DNA of 64,000 nt from Owenia fusiformis (taxonomy: Eukaryota > Annelida > Polychaeta > Sabellida > Oweniidae), in assembly GCA_903813345.2 (NCBI GenBank), contig CAIIXF020000003.1, positions 31,557,151 to 31,621,150 of the forward strand. The letters run 5' to 3'. The notes under the pieces are model-generated. The model was not told the origin of the DNA. It was given only the letters and a program-made list of their open reading frames with translations, and ran no database searches. Made by a program: the position numbers and the translations under genes. This document shows, piece by piece, positions 35,790 to 49,000 of this stretch (position 1 is the first letter of the stretch; every line of letters begins with the position of its first letter).

Positions 35790-37008
35790 CGCCTTACTTA
35801 GTTTGCACAAAGCTATCTCCTGAGAGATATATATAGCTTTGCATATCTTGATATTCCCAGCCCATGTTAAAGGTCTTTTACAAAAATGTAAGAAATCTTG
35901 GAAACATTTACCCTACTTCAATCGATGCATAACATTCTAAAGTATCGTTTTTCTAACCATATCAGGCTAGCTAGAGTCGGGAGACAGTGCAGTTGACAAA
36001 AAATGTTGAATAGGTGATAATTTTCAAGATGGCTTCTCAGGAAGTTGGGTAATGGGCATAGGCTTCCATGCCATGAAATTTCCTCCTCCGGTTACACGCA
36101 TGCGCATTGGCAAGACTTCCTGGTCAGACGACATGGAAAATAACAAGTTCCAAATACATTTTTCGTTATAGGATAATGTATGCAATACGTTATTGACAAT
36201 CCATAACCATCTATCTTGATTTCCAGTTAAAATTCTGATTTTTTAGGCATGTGCCCCCCATGCCCCGTCTAGATCCGCTAGTGAACCTGGTCGAATAATA
36301 TTCTTGGTCTTTTTCAGGTAGGCCAATAGATGTCAGGATTCATGTTCCTGTGGATGTCCATAGCCATTTGTATTGGTCTCAACTCCAAAAGTACTTTGAA
36401 TTTGAAAAATGAGGAAATTATATGATATTAATCACTAACTTAGCAGTATGTTCTATGTCCTCTAGCATCTTTGGTTACTACCTGGTGAAACATACAGTGA
36501 AGGCAGCAACATTGCAAACATACAGTGAAGGTAGCAATGTTGTTTGCAATATTGTAGAAAGGGCAGCTGATCTACATCTACATCAATAATCCGCAAAAGG
36601 CTAATAAGCCCATTTAAAGCAGATATATAGTTTATATAGTGATATAATTTGAATGGAATACAATTTGAACCTTAACATTTATTGATCCATAAAGACTTGA
36701 AATGATGCATTGAAATAAGACAGCCCCTAAAATTAAAATGCTAAACAAAAAGTGGTGAGCAATAAATGGAAATTGAAAGATCACAACGTTTGCTTCTTTG
36801 TGCATCTATAAATGGGAATTTTTTTTTATTTCCTCATAGTGCCTTGACTGTCTTATTTGATTGAGTTTTACAATGTAACCTAGGGCACTGGAGGAGTGGT
36901 AAGTAGATGCATGCTTTATGTCATTTCCTTATTTTTCTAATTAAAAATACTTTATAAAATTTTGGACTTGATTTTAATTGTAATATTTTTTGATATTTAC
37001 AGATTAAT
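35790..37008. other. Intergenic / 5' region of WDR59
   Basis: No gene frame. A direct repeat AACATACAGTGAAGG(C/T)AGCAA occurs at about 36490 and 36518. A possible non-coding first exon of WDR59 could end at 36898 (GAGTG followed by GTAAGTAG), with the next acceptor at 37011-37012; this is a splice-signal inference only. Confidence 0.35.
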
Positions 37009-37097
37009 TTGTGAAAATGGACAACCCCTAAAATGATGACATGATAATTGAATATTCTTAAGAAAGTATTTGTACATCCTTATATCACCCCTGAGAC

Positions 37098-40000
37098 ATG
37101 GCAGGACGGTGGAGCAGTGAGATTGTCGTGGCTGAATACAAAGATTTGCAGGCTAACTGCATGGCCGTGGACTGTTCTGGTAAACATGCTTTACTTTCTG
37201 GGTAGGTGAACTTCATATAGTTTTTTTTAGATATTTTTTTATTTTTATATAAAAGCACATGTCATTTCCAATAATTGGGTTTGTTTAAAAAACCGGGTGA
37301 CCGGGTAGCCGGGTGACTGGGTACCCTACCTTCCTACCAGGGTTAGGAATATGATTTCTTCATTTTATGCCTCAAAACGTCCCAATCAACATACCAGTGA
37401 CACAACCAATCAAGCAAACAACCAAACAAGCAACAAAATTTATTTACCAATAAATCAACCGGCAAAAGGACAAACAAAATTAATATAATGTCAATCAGTG
37501 ATGCAATAAATCAAGCAACTAACATTGTATTGTACATCGCACACTAATTAACAGATAAAAAATGGCAAATAACGTTTCAATTTACGCGAAAATTTACGTA
37601 AATCTTCCAGATTTGTTTAATATCATGTAGAAATTGCCATCATAGAAAACAATCATTGATATCCTGTCAATCACTCAGACAATAAATCAAGCAACTAACG
37701 TCATCATACGTGTAAATAACTACCTAAGACTTTCGAAATTCGGTCTCTTTCAGGTTTATGTGTGCATGTAGTTAAAGGTCTAAAGGCATGAGAGACTTCA
37801 CCACTTCTTAAAAGTGGATTTTATTGCAACTGGTATTGTTTATTAATGATACAGAAGTTCATAATGTAATGAACATTGCACATGAGTTCTGAATCCTAAG
37901 TGCAAGATGGGATAACAGACGCTCCATGAGAAATTATTGTTTACCACTCATCAGGCTCCGATGTAGCTGATCATGGACATGGTCATTTTGTTAAGTAAAG
38001 ACTGTACTTAATGTTTTTCTAATATTTACAGGAGAAAACTACTTGCCGTTGTTGAACTTGACAAACCTACGGAGAATATTCGTAAAATTCCTCGTCAGAG
38101 TAAATGGGAAGTTAGTGCGACTCAATGGAATCCACACTCATCACATAGCAACCTTCTGGTCACTGCGGTAACTATAATAATATTTATTGATGCTGTTTTT
38201 TATTAACCTCAGTTTTAATTTCAGTTTCTATCATAGTGGTCTTAAAATTTTAATTTTCAAATTCTGAAGTCAAAATATATTATTCAGAAAAACACATTTA
38301 CCTAAAACCAGCCAGTTTCTTTTTTCAAAAATGTTAATTTAAATTTTACATGTGAAGTTTTGTGATCCAAACAATTAAAGTTTTGTTATAGGTCATCATC
38401 TGAATTTGTTATTTTTGTAGTCAAACCAGAAAGCAGAGGTTATTGGGATTACTGAAGGAACTATAACACAGCAGTGTTCTCTGAAAGCCCATACAAGAGT
38501 CATAAGGTTGGTCATCATGCCTTTGGTGCATTGTAGAATGGAATTTTACATATGAAGATGTTGACCTGATGGTGATAGATTAAATGATGTATTGGCAAAG
38601 AGTAATCAAGAAAAAGGCAGTCAGTTTTTGCAATCTGTTTCAAAATTACCCCATGATTTTTTTTACTTATGATCTGTAACTTGCGCCATCAATAGTAAAT
38701 CACTTCCATCTATTCAAGTTATATATAATTTTGGGTAATTTTGAAAACTAAGTAATTGAAATAATATATTTTGTAGTGATTTGGACTGGTCTAAATTTGA
38801 GCCAAATATAATCACCACCTGTTCTGTGGACACATATGCCTTTATATGGGATATTCGCGATGCCAGAAAACCTGCCATATCTCTACAAGCTGTAGGTATG
38901 TAGCCCTGACTGTACAATATTCCTTTTTCATGATGTCTTTTTATTTTCAAATGGGCTTAAATCGGGTGACAAGTGGATGCAGGTGGATACAGCACCTATG
39001 ATTTATCTCTCTAGCTACTCGTATGATTTGCTTTTGTAGCTCATGCTTTATAGTTCATATAATTTAAATAATTTACAGCTGTTTACATATATGATTTATG
39101 GGGGGGGGGCTTGTGTCATGTGTGTCATTTCAATCGTCAAATGTTACTCTGTTTTGCAGCTGGTGCCTCACAGGTGAAATGGAATAGGGTATCTGGTAAT
39201 CTCTTAGCAACAACACATGATGGAGATATACGCATATGGGATCCTAGGGTGAGTTAATGTGTGAATTCTACAAATATTAATTCAATTATTTTTATTTACT
39301 CCCTGACATGTTCCAGTTTGGTATTGTATATAATATATATATTGTATATATATATGGTATCGTATAGATATACAAATAATTACCCCAGTTATTTAGTTTA
39401 TGTTCCCTTACATACCTTCTGATTGAACTTAATTTAGAGAAAAGTTAAGCAATCACATTTTTCTTGATTTAGCCCAGATCTGGTGTCATTACACAGTATA
39501 TGTAAAAGCTCAGATGTGAAACTGCATAAATACAAAATATATGAAAAGGAAAATGTGATGACTTAAATGATGATATTTCAGAAAAGTACGTCTCCCATAC
39601 AGTACATAGCGGCTCATCTCTCAAAGATTCATGGCTTAGACTGGAGTCCAAATAATGAGCTGCAACTTGCCACCTCCAGCCAGGACTGCACTGTTAAAGT
39701 AAGTTCACTGATTTCCATATTAATACATACTGAAGATTAATTCTTTGCCTAAAATGTTATTGATTAAGGCAAGAAAATGTTCAAATTGGAAAATCACATA
39801 AGGGAAACCTACAGCTTATGTACACCCCCGATCCCCACTATGAAATCATGGTACGGTACATAAAGAATATGGTACTGTATGGTGCCATACATTGTTCACA
39901 GTGCTGTTTAAGTCTATGGTACTGTACGAGACCATATTTTACAGTACCATACAGTACCTCTAGACTACTCAGCCAAAATGTTTTAGAGATTGGCTGTGTA

Positions 40001-43000
40001 TAGTACTATTAAATATTTGCATCCTTTGAATTTTGAAGGATATTATTCATCCATAAGTGAATATTGACTATCTGTGCGAGTAGTATACAAATATTGTGCA
40101 AATATCCTTCATTACACCCAACCTGTGATAAATTTATTCATGCATTATTTTATTGACTATTTTTTCAGTTCTGGGATGTGAACAATCCTCGACGCGCAAC
40201 TAGTGTTTTGTCATCTGCTTCACCAGTCTGGCGTGCAAGATATACGGTAACATTCATATTTTTATGAAGTACTTCATTTATATGCTTCACCTTTCTTCTA
40301 GTGAGACCACACATACTGCACTTTGATTTGTAATGGCTGTTTAATTTTGGTACCAATTGTTCTATAAAAAGGAACAAAGAAATAGTCATTTCTAAATGGA
40401 AAGAATAGAGATTAGTAAAAAATGAATTGAAATTGAACAGTCTGCTTCTTAAAGATCTTCGAAAAGATTGTTAAGAATAAAACCTCTCCAATGGAGCACA
40501 TCTCTTGGTAAGTGGGGGGTTACTATACACAGGTCTTGAATGTGATAATGAGTGACGTATGTTTCACTTCATTTTTTTTTCACAGTATTTTTGTCATAAA
40601 ACAAGTTTTGTGCATGAAAAACAATGTATTTTTTAAACAGGTAGTAAGTATGAAGTACTCATCTTTATGACTGCCATATTGGAATCACAAGATATATAAT
40701 ATAAAAGGACTCTTTAAATCATGTCCAGGAAGATAAGGATCTATTTAATTTTTGATCGTCAAGTGAATTGAGATTGTATTTTTTTCAGCCATTTGGTACA
40801 GGGCTTGTTACAGTTGTTGTTCCGCAGTTAAGACGTGGAGAGAACAGTCTCGTGATGTGGAACACAAATAGTCTTACGCAAGCAAAACACACATTTGTAG
40901 GCCACACTGATGTCATTCTGGACTTCCACTGGAGGTGCATACAAGAAGGTATAGAGAGAGTGGAGGTTTCTATTTGTCAGGGACCCATTTCTCGTAAATG
41001 TAATAGATTACATTCGCTAAATTACAATTCCTGGTTTTATTTTAATTGTCTTGCAAAATAATTGTGGAAATGATATCATTAAATCATATTTCCAAATATT
41101 ATTATGAAATTTATTGTATTTGTAATTATTATTAGGTGGAGGTTATACCTTGAAATTAACTGGGAAAGTTGCAAAAATATATTATAAAAAATATTTGATT
41201 GTGAGTTTGCAAAATAGGCAAAATTTATTTTTAGTATTTCTGTATTTTCCCCTTCTATTTTATTTTAAGGAACTAAAGACTACCAGTTAGTCACATGGTC
41301 CAGAGATCAGAGTTTACGCATTTGGAAAGTTGATCCACAGCTCCAAAGGGTGAGCCATTAAAGTTCAAATATTGTATACCTCCAATGTTTGTCATTTGCT
41401 ATCTGCAAATCAAGGATAGACTGTAGGTGGTAAATATTACAATGGTACATATACAGGTTCATGAATATTTTGATTGTCGAGATTTGCTACACCTTGAAGT
41501 TGTCAATATCTAATTTTGTATATAATACCAGATTTTACTATTGTCTCTGATGTAACAAGGATGTATTGATTAATTCTCTGTATAATCGAGCTATTAATGT
41601 GTGATATGTTGATGTTTACAGATGTGTGGACATGAGGTGTTGGATCTCTCAGGGGAGCTTGAAGGTGTTGAACAAGGTGTCTCCCCCGTCTTGGATGCTT
41701 CAAGTCCTGTTGACAGCAATACACTCCAAGTTCCAGGTAGGGAAATGAAAGCATATTATCATGCTCATCAAATTTTGTCTGAACCAGGAATTGAACATGT
41801 GGCCAGCAAGCGATAGAAAAAACATTGGCCTTGCCACTGAGCCATAGCTGGTAAGCCATATACCGGATGGACTTTTATAAAATAAAACTTGGTCTTTTTA
41901 CAGATTCGAAACTCTCTGGAGAAGCCCTTTCAGTAACGCCCCCTGGTGTTCCTGTTCCTATTATGGTTAAATCGCCACAGAATCAGATGCCGAAAAATTT
42001 GCAGCAAGAGTTCCTATTGGTTAATATTGATATTCCAAATGTCACTGTAAATGAGGTAAGATTAAGGCATTTTTTTTGTTTTGTCTTATTGTATTATAAA
42101 TATGTATGCACTACACAGCCAATATAACTCGACCCCGTTTCAGCATAGAAAAAATTTGTCACTGTTTGGTCACCGAAACCTTTCGACACCAAAATTTGGT
42201 ACCGGACGAATCAGTCTATTTGGTGCCGAAACGGCACCGAAATTTAGCACCAAAACGGAGTCGAAAATCAGATTGCATTTTGGGGGTGTAGAGGGGAGAT
42301 AACAATGCTGCAATGGGGATATATCAAAAGGTTTTAAAAAACAGAAAATGAAATATTTACAAGTCTAAACAGTCATATAAGGAAAGCAAACCCCAAATAA
42401 CCCAAACTATGATCTAACATGTAAAGAAACAATGTCTAATTCCCCCTGCAAATAAAATTAATAATTATCCCAACGAATGAAGTTCGGTAGGGATATAATG
42501 AAGCCTTTCATCTGTCCATCCATCTGGCTGTCTATCCTGAAAATAACTCAAATACTAGTGGACAATTTTTCACCTCCAGAGGAAAGATGGATAGTGGTGA
42601 ATAGTTTTATGCAAACATTTTTTTTAAAGTATTGAGTATTACTGTTTTGAAATCTTGAAGTTTGAAGTTTATCCATAAAATATATCGTTATGACATATAC
42701 AGATTCCATGTTTTCTGGCAGGTGCAGGGGTGGGGGGTGGAAAAAAGAAATGGTTGTCAATTTTTAGATATTTCTGATGTACAACTTTATTTTATTCAAA
42801 TGAAAGGCATCTTAGAGTAGATTACAAATTTTGTATTGTTTTTCTGATTCGTGTCTCAGATAATTTTGAATGGCAGCTGCCTAAAGTGGGAATTCACCAT
42901 AATTTAGAGATATCTTCAAAGTATGGTTATATTATGCTACATTAGATCGTGAATATTGTATTGTCTTTATATTTTATGCTTTTGATACTCCTAAATGGTT

Positions 43001-46000
43001 CCCCAAAGCTTATATTGGTAGAAATTCTGATGTATCTTCTCCAATGTATTTATTTTATAATCTGCAAATCAAGGGTAGAATAGATGGTAAATATTGTATT
43101 ATGATTCTGTGGAGTTTCTGTAGTCTAGTTGAAATCATGAAGACATTTCAATCAAACATCTGTTCTTTGATTTGTTTCAAGAAAGTAATACTGGGAATAA
43201 GTGTTACAGTTACAGTTAAGTACAATGTAGTTTTATTTATCAATTTTGTCAATGTTTGATGTACAGGCAACTGACACCCATATGGGTATACATATAGCGT
43301 TTTCTGTACCCTGAATGATCGAAGGGAGTGAGGGGTTTGAAAGCTTTTGTGCCTAGCCCTAAGGGGTGTATTCGATGATATTACACCTGCTCTGGGGTCT
43401 ATATTATGATTCGAATATTCATTATGGTCTGCCATTACTACGACCGGCTGTTATGACGTCACACATTACTCATATTACCAAGGGTATTGCTCACGAATAT
43501 GCCCCGAGTGAAATGTTGACTTTGTTCACAGTTTTTAGAAGGCGTGAATACAGTCATGTTCAAATCACAGTTATTGCCCCAGTTATCATATAACTAAGAA
43601 TATAGTATACTAGGTAATTTATATTCACCACTAGTATAATAGAATGAAACAAAAGATAAATCATATTGGTTGACCGGCTAAGGTTCACTGGCGTGAACTT
43701 TTATTCTAATTTACATAAAATAGATGGCATGACGGCCATATGGACATACTGTATCTCAGGTAGGCACCTACCTGTAGGTACCTTTCTGAAGTCTTCAATC
43801 AAGAAGAAAAAGAATATATCAAGAATGTCGTATCTTATGAAAACAAAGTGTCATTGTAGAGCCTTATAAGTGTTAAATTCCATTGCATGGCTATTTGTCT
43901 ATAGCTACCTTGGGATAATTGGAATTAATTGAAATGCTAACTCTTAATGTAGTACACAAAAATGTATACATGTTGTTTTCATAAAACAACACTATATCTA
44001 CTATTGTATATAGACAATATCAGTCCATAGAAAATAAGCAATCCAGCTGCATATAAATTGAGCACAAAACCATCTTAGGGGCATGACGTTTGAACCCTCA
44101 GATGGAAAGCCGGGAGTTGTTGTTGGCATGGTGATTTTTTCAGAACTTGGTGCTGTTGTGTTAATAGAGCCCAGTGTTGTTGGCATGGTGATGTTTTCAG
44201 AACTTGGTGCTGTTGTGTTAATAGAGCCCAGTGTTGTTGGCATGGTGATGTTTTCAGAACTTGGTGCTGTTGTGTTAATAGAGCCCAGTGTTGTTGGCAT
44301 GGTGATGTTTTCAGAACTTGGTGCTGTTGTGTTAATAGAGCCCAGTGTTGTTGGCATGGTGATGTTTTCAGAACTTTGTGTTGTGATGCTTTCATTGTGA
44401 CAGGTATTGTTGTCAAATGTTCCATTAAACTGGTATGGTTTCTGGAATAAAGTAAACAATATAAAAATAAAAAAGATCATACAATCATACAAGTATCATA
44501 GAGATGGGAAGGACTAATAAGATAAGATAGGTAATGGAACAAAATATAAGAGGTCCAAAAGATGGATTATAATGTCACATCTTCATAGGTTATAGGAATT
44601 CTAATTCAAAATCACATTTATCAAATATTTTATTACAAGGGTTAATATCCCAAAACATGAAGTTTTTTGGTACTATCTTCTGTTAGCAGGTAAAAAACTT
44701 ACGAAATGGTCCCAAGATTGGATATGACAATAGAGAGCTTTTCCAGGGCAAGTTGTATAGTAAGGTCTGCGTGCTTGTCTGTGTCCAATAAGGCTATAGT
44801 TGCTCAATATACGACTACTGTAATGTTAAACAATATAACATTATTAGAATGTCTGAAAGTAGTCTTTGTAAGCATGTTGATCAGATACAGATTGGTGTAC
44901 AACATTAAATGATGCTCATTGCATAATTACTCTAATATTAAACAATATGATGTTTTAGGCCTATATAAGATGGCACTAGTATAGTTCATATGATAATATT
45001 CTTTACATGTAAACCTGTGGTTGCATTACCATCTTTTTGCGAACATTCTTTTTATTGCCTAAAGTATATGATGTAAAATTATTAATCTAAGTAGCTTAGT
45101 GTTGTATATGTTGGCATGTTGTAAGATACAGGTATATCTTACAATATTAAAGTTTTGTGTTTTACAATATTTTGCAAAGTGTTAATGACAATAGACCTTT
45201 AAATTGTAATATTCTATATATGTAGCTATTAAGTAATGAAATATAGTTGTTGAATTCAAGTTTTTCTAGCTATGTCCCTGTCAATATTTTAATGTTCTGC
45301 CCCTCTGCATTTTTGAGTTGATCCCTTTTAAAAACTGATGTTTGCTCACAATACTTACTATACAATAACCACCTCCTCAAAACATGATAAATGGTGTTTA
45401 TGGGTGCAAAGATTTTGTTTCACTACAAGTGCATCTAAGTCAATGATGATTAGTTCACCTCTACTTACACATACAAGACATGTACTTGTATAAAGTATAA
45501 AAGAAATACATGTATACATATACATGTAAAAAGACATAAGAAAGGTAAGAAAACACATATAACACACAATCTTACTTATTGATTCCACACTCGACCAAAC
45601 TGTTGAATGCATCAAGAGCCATCTGGTTGGGAAGTAGGTTACTAAAGTCTCCCATTATACTAATACCTACAGAAATGAATATATCAGCCTTATTATACAC
45701 ATCATCAGTAACTTGATTAATGCGATGGTTACACTTATGGTTTATTTAGAGGAGGGAAAACCCCAGAGCTTAGAGATGACAGACATAATTGTGTATCTTG
45801 CTTACCACCTTCGTGGGCTAGTTTCCGAATACCACCCATAATCGTTATGTTTTAATCTATGTTAACATATTCCTTACATCTTTCTTTATCTTGATGTGAA
45901 ATAACAAGCTATGATATTGGTTCAACTCGCCAGAAATTAGCATGAAATTATTCCAAGCGTTTTTTGAAAGTTTTGAACCCACCATTGAAATACGTCATTT

Positions 46001-49000
46001 GTCTATCAATTTGACCAATTTGACCATTCAGCGATGATGTCTTCTCAGTAGAGATTTATATCATAGACATATGTCATGTTTTAACCCTGAGGTTATTCCC
46101 CCTCTTAGTTTTATTTATTAATGTTAGAATATGAAAGGGTAACAATAGTTGCAATTAACGTTCTTCATTTTGAAACGAATGTGTTGTTGACCACTTAAAT
46201 TAGGATTTATAAATGATTTATGATATATCGTCAAATAGGTGGTTGTTCATGTTTAACTCTTGTGTCATTCTAACTTTTTGTACTTTGTGTAGAACTTTAT
46301 TGTTTATATACAATTCACATTTAAGAGTTCTCAGTTATACCTTTTAATACAGTGTGGATATAATGCACTACACAGTGTCCTATTTATGGTGATGGCTTAC
46401 ACAAATTGATTTCTGAAATAACTCAACTCTTCAATGTGGACTATTTCACCAGATTTGAATCTGTTGTTTGCTATGTTTCAATCACATATGACTATACTAT
46501 ATATGTATTGGCAGACACCATCGATATGCCAATTTTGCAAGTACGGCAGAACCTGTCTAATCTGAACAAACATCACACCAAAAGTGTTCTGATTAGCTAG
46601 TGTTCACATTTCAAAGTTTTTGAATGTTTCAGTTATTGGAAGATAATAAATTTGAGACCTAGAAAAGTGTTGCCTTTAAGAGGTGTTCATATCAGAGAGG
46701 TGTTCAGATATACAGGTTTCACTGTATACCAAATTGTAGATTCATGAGTTGGGCAGTCAAGAAAAAATTCTTCATAACATCTCCACTTTTCCTGTGGTGT
46801 CTGGTCTTACCATATGCTAATGTATTGAAGGGGGCTCCAGCGTGTGCTCCTTTGGTAAGCCAGCCCCTCCCCTCATAAGCCCTTCCATCTTCCCCTATGA
46901 GAAAGTTGTACCCAATGTCCCACCATTTTCTCTCTGGTCCTTGATGAAAATCCTAGATAAAGAAATAGATATTTGCAGTCTGCAGTCTATATATAAGGAT
47001 TGAAAAATGAATTTATTACTATTTTAAGATCAGTATTATTATTCTAATATAATAGTCATAGGGTGGGAATTGATAGGGAAAATGTATAGAAGGTTAAAGT
47101 TATAGTTTTATATCTGTTACTTAAGTTTAATAAATAAGTTAATGTAAAATTGACAAATAACTCTATTTTGAATTGAAAAAAGGTCCACTTGTTTTTCTGA
47201 ATAAGTTTGTACAATCCAAATACAGTACAGTAAATTATCCTCAATTTTGCAATGCCAAAATGCTGTAGTTGAACCATATTGTACTGCACTGAAATTGTCT
47301 TATTGATCCTAACTCAATATTATCATTAAAGGCATGGCTTTATCTTTACCTTATATGGTAAGGATAACTTTCACTGACGTGTCATATTGAACTTTTTAAA
47401 TGCTACATTTTTATTTTGCTCTATTATGAAAATAACAACTTTTACTCTGAATCATTTCTGTATTCAAACAGGCGTGTCGACCTGTTGTGAAATAAATAAG
47501 TTGTTCTCTATCTTATAAACATTAACAAATACCCTATTGAAATTAAACTATTTAAAAACAAACCTAAAATTAAGCATGTCTCATCCCTGTACCAAAAGTT
47601 TTTCAGGCCGCATCTTCTATATCGCAGTTGAGAAAAATCAAAAGAGGATGTCATTGTGATAGAAGATCTGTGTTGCTTTAGTGTTATAAGTACAACATTA
47701 TTCTGTATTGAAGTTACTCATACAATATGTTACCTTACACCATGGTCAGAGCAATATCAGGTGTATAATAGCAAGTGATATATCACCTATTTGGGACAGG
47801 GATGATATCGGGTTTAGAGGGATGATATCAGGATTGATATTGATATTTTAAAAAATTTATTTAAAAAAAACAATTTTTCAAAATGTTTCATTTTACCAAA
47901 ATTTTTCATTTTACAAAAAAATAATTTATGCGCTTGACCATGGTATAAGGTCGTTATTCACCTGTCAGGATGATATGGGTAATATCCCTCGGATGATATT
48001 GATATTGATATCATCCTTGTGATATTCCCCATATCAAATCCCTCCTGGTGAAAAACTACTTTATATATGGCTTCTTTAAACTTTGATGTAGAAAACATTT
48101 GCTTGTACTTACTTGTATTCTTTTCACTTCTTTTTTACAAGAAGAAAGATTAAAGCAATGTGGACCAGCAGTATGATGTATTGTGACGTAAGGTCGATTG
48201 TCCATCATATTTTCTCTACCTCCAGGTGCAGATGCATTCCATTCTGCCCTACTAACAACTTGTACATTGTTGCATTGAAATGCTGAAAAAGCATTACTTC
48301 ATTTGAAAACTTCATTTGAAATGACAGGAAAAAATTATTTACATTCAAAAAATTGAAAATATATCATCACATTGAAATGCTAAAAAATGTCACATTGTCA
48401 AACAAGACAATTTTTCAGATTCAGAAACCACTGTTTTGCCACGAAAAAATTAGAAAAACATTGTCAAATTCAAAAATATGGAAAATATCATATTGAGAAC
48501 ATATAAAAGAAAAAGTAGACAATAGTTAACTGTAGAAATGTACATTGTAACAAAGAGACACATTTTCTCTTTGTAAATCTAATTTGTATTAATTGTACAA
48601 AAAAGTTAATTGTTGCTGCTCTTAATCATCAAAACAGTGAAATCACTTGTATTATCCAAATCAACTTTTACTGCTTTTATGTGAAGTTCAGTAATGTTAC
48701 CAATTTCTATCATGACAATCCTTTTTAAAAATACTTATTTCAGACTTTGACTTACAGTATACAATTGTAGACCTCTCTTGAATTCAGCTGGCAAAATTGT
48801 ATACCAATACTGTAAACCTTGAAAGTACTGTTGATATTATAACAACTTCACAGATTCATATGAAAATGATGAAAAAATAAAATAAAGTAATATGATAAAA
48901 ATTGACTTACCTGAAGCCAAAGAAGTTGAAATCAACACAACAATGTAAATGTCCAAAATGAGGTGTTCTCTTAAGATTCCCATATTGCTAGTGTTATGTA

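Noticed and set aside
40768-41061. 97-codon frame as a separate small gene
   Set aside because: It is WDR59 exon 8 read through its donor site at 40949.
43366-43593. 75-codon frame near GACGTCAC motifs
   Set aside because: No domain, no splice-supported neighbours, intronic; CRE-like words also occur by chance.
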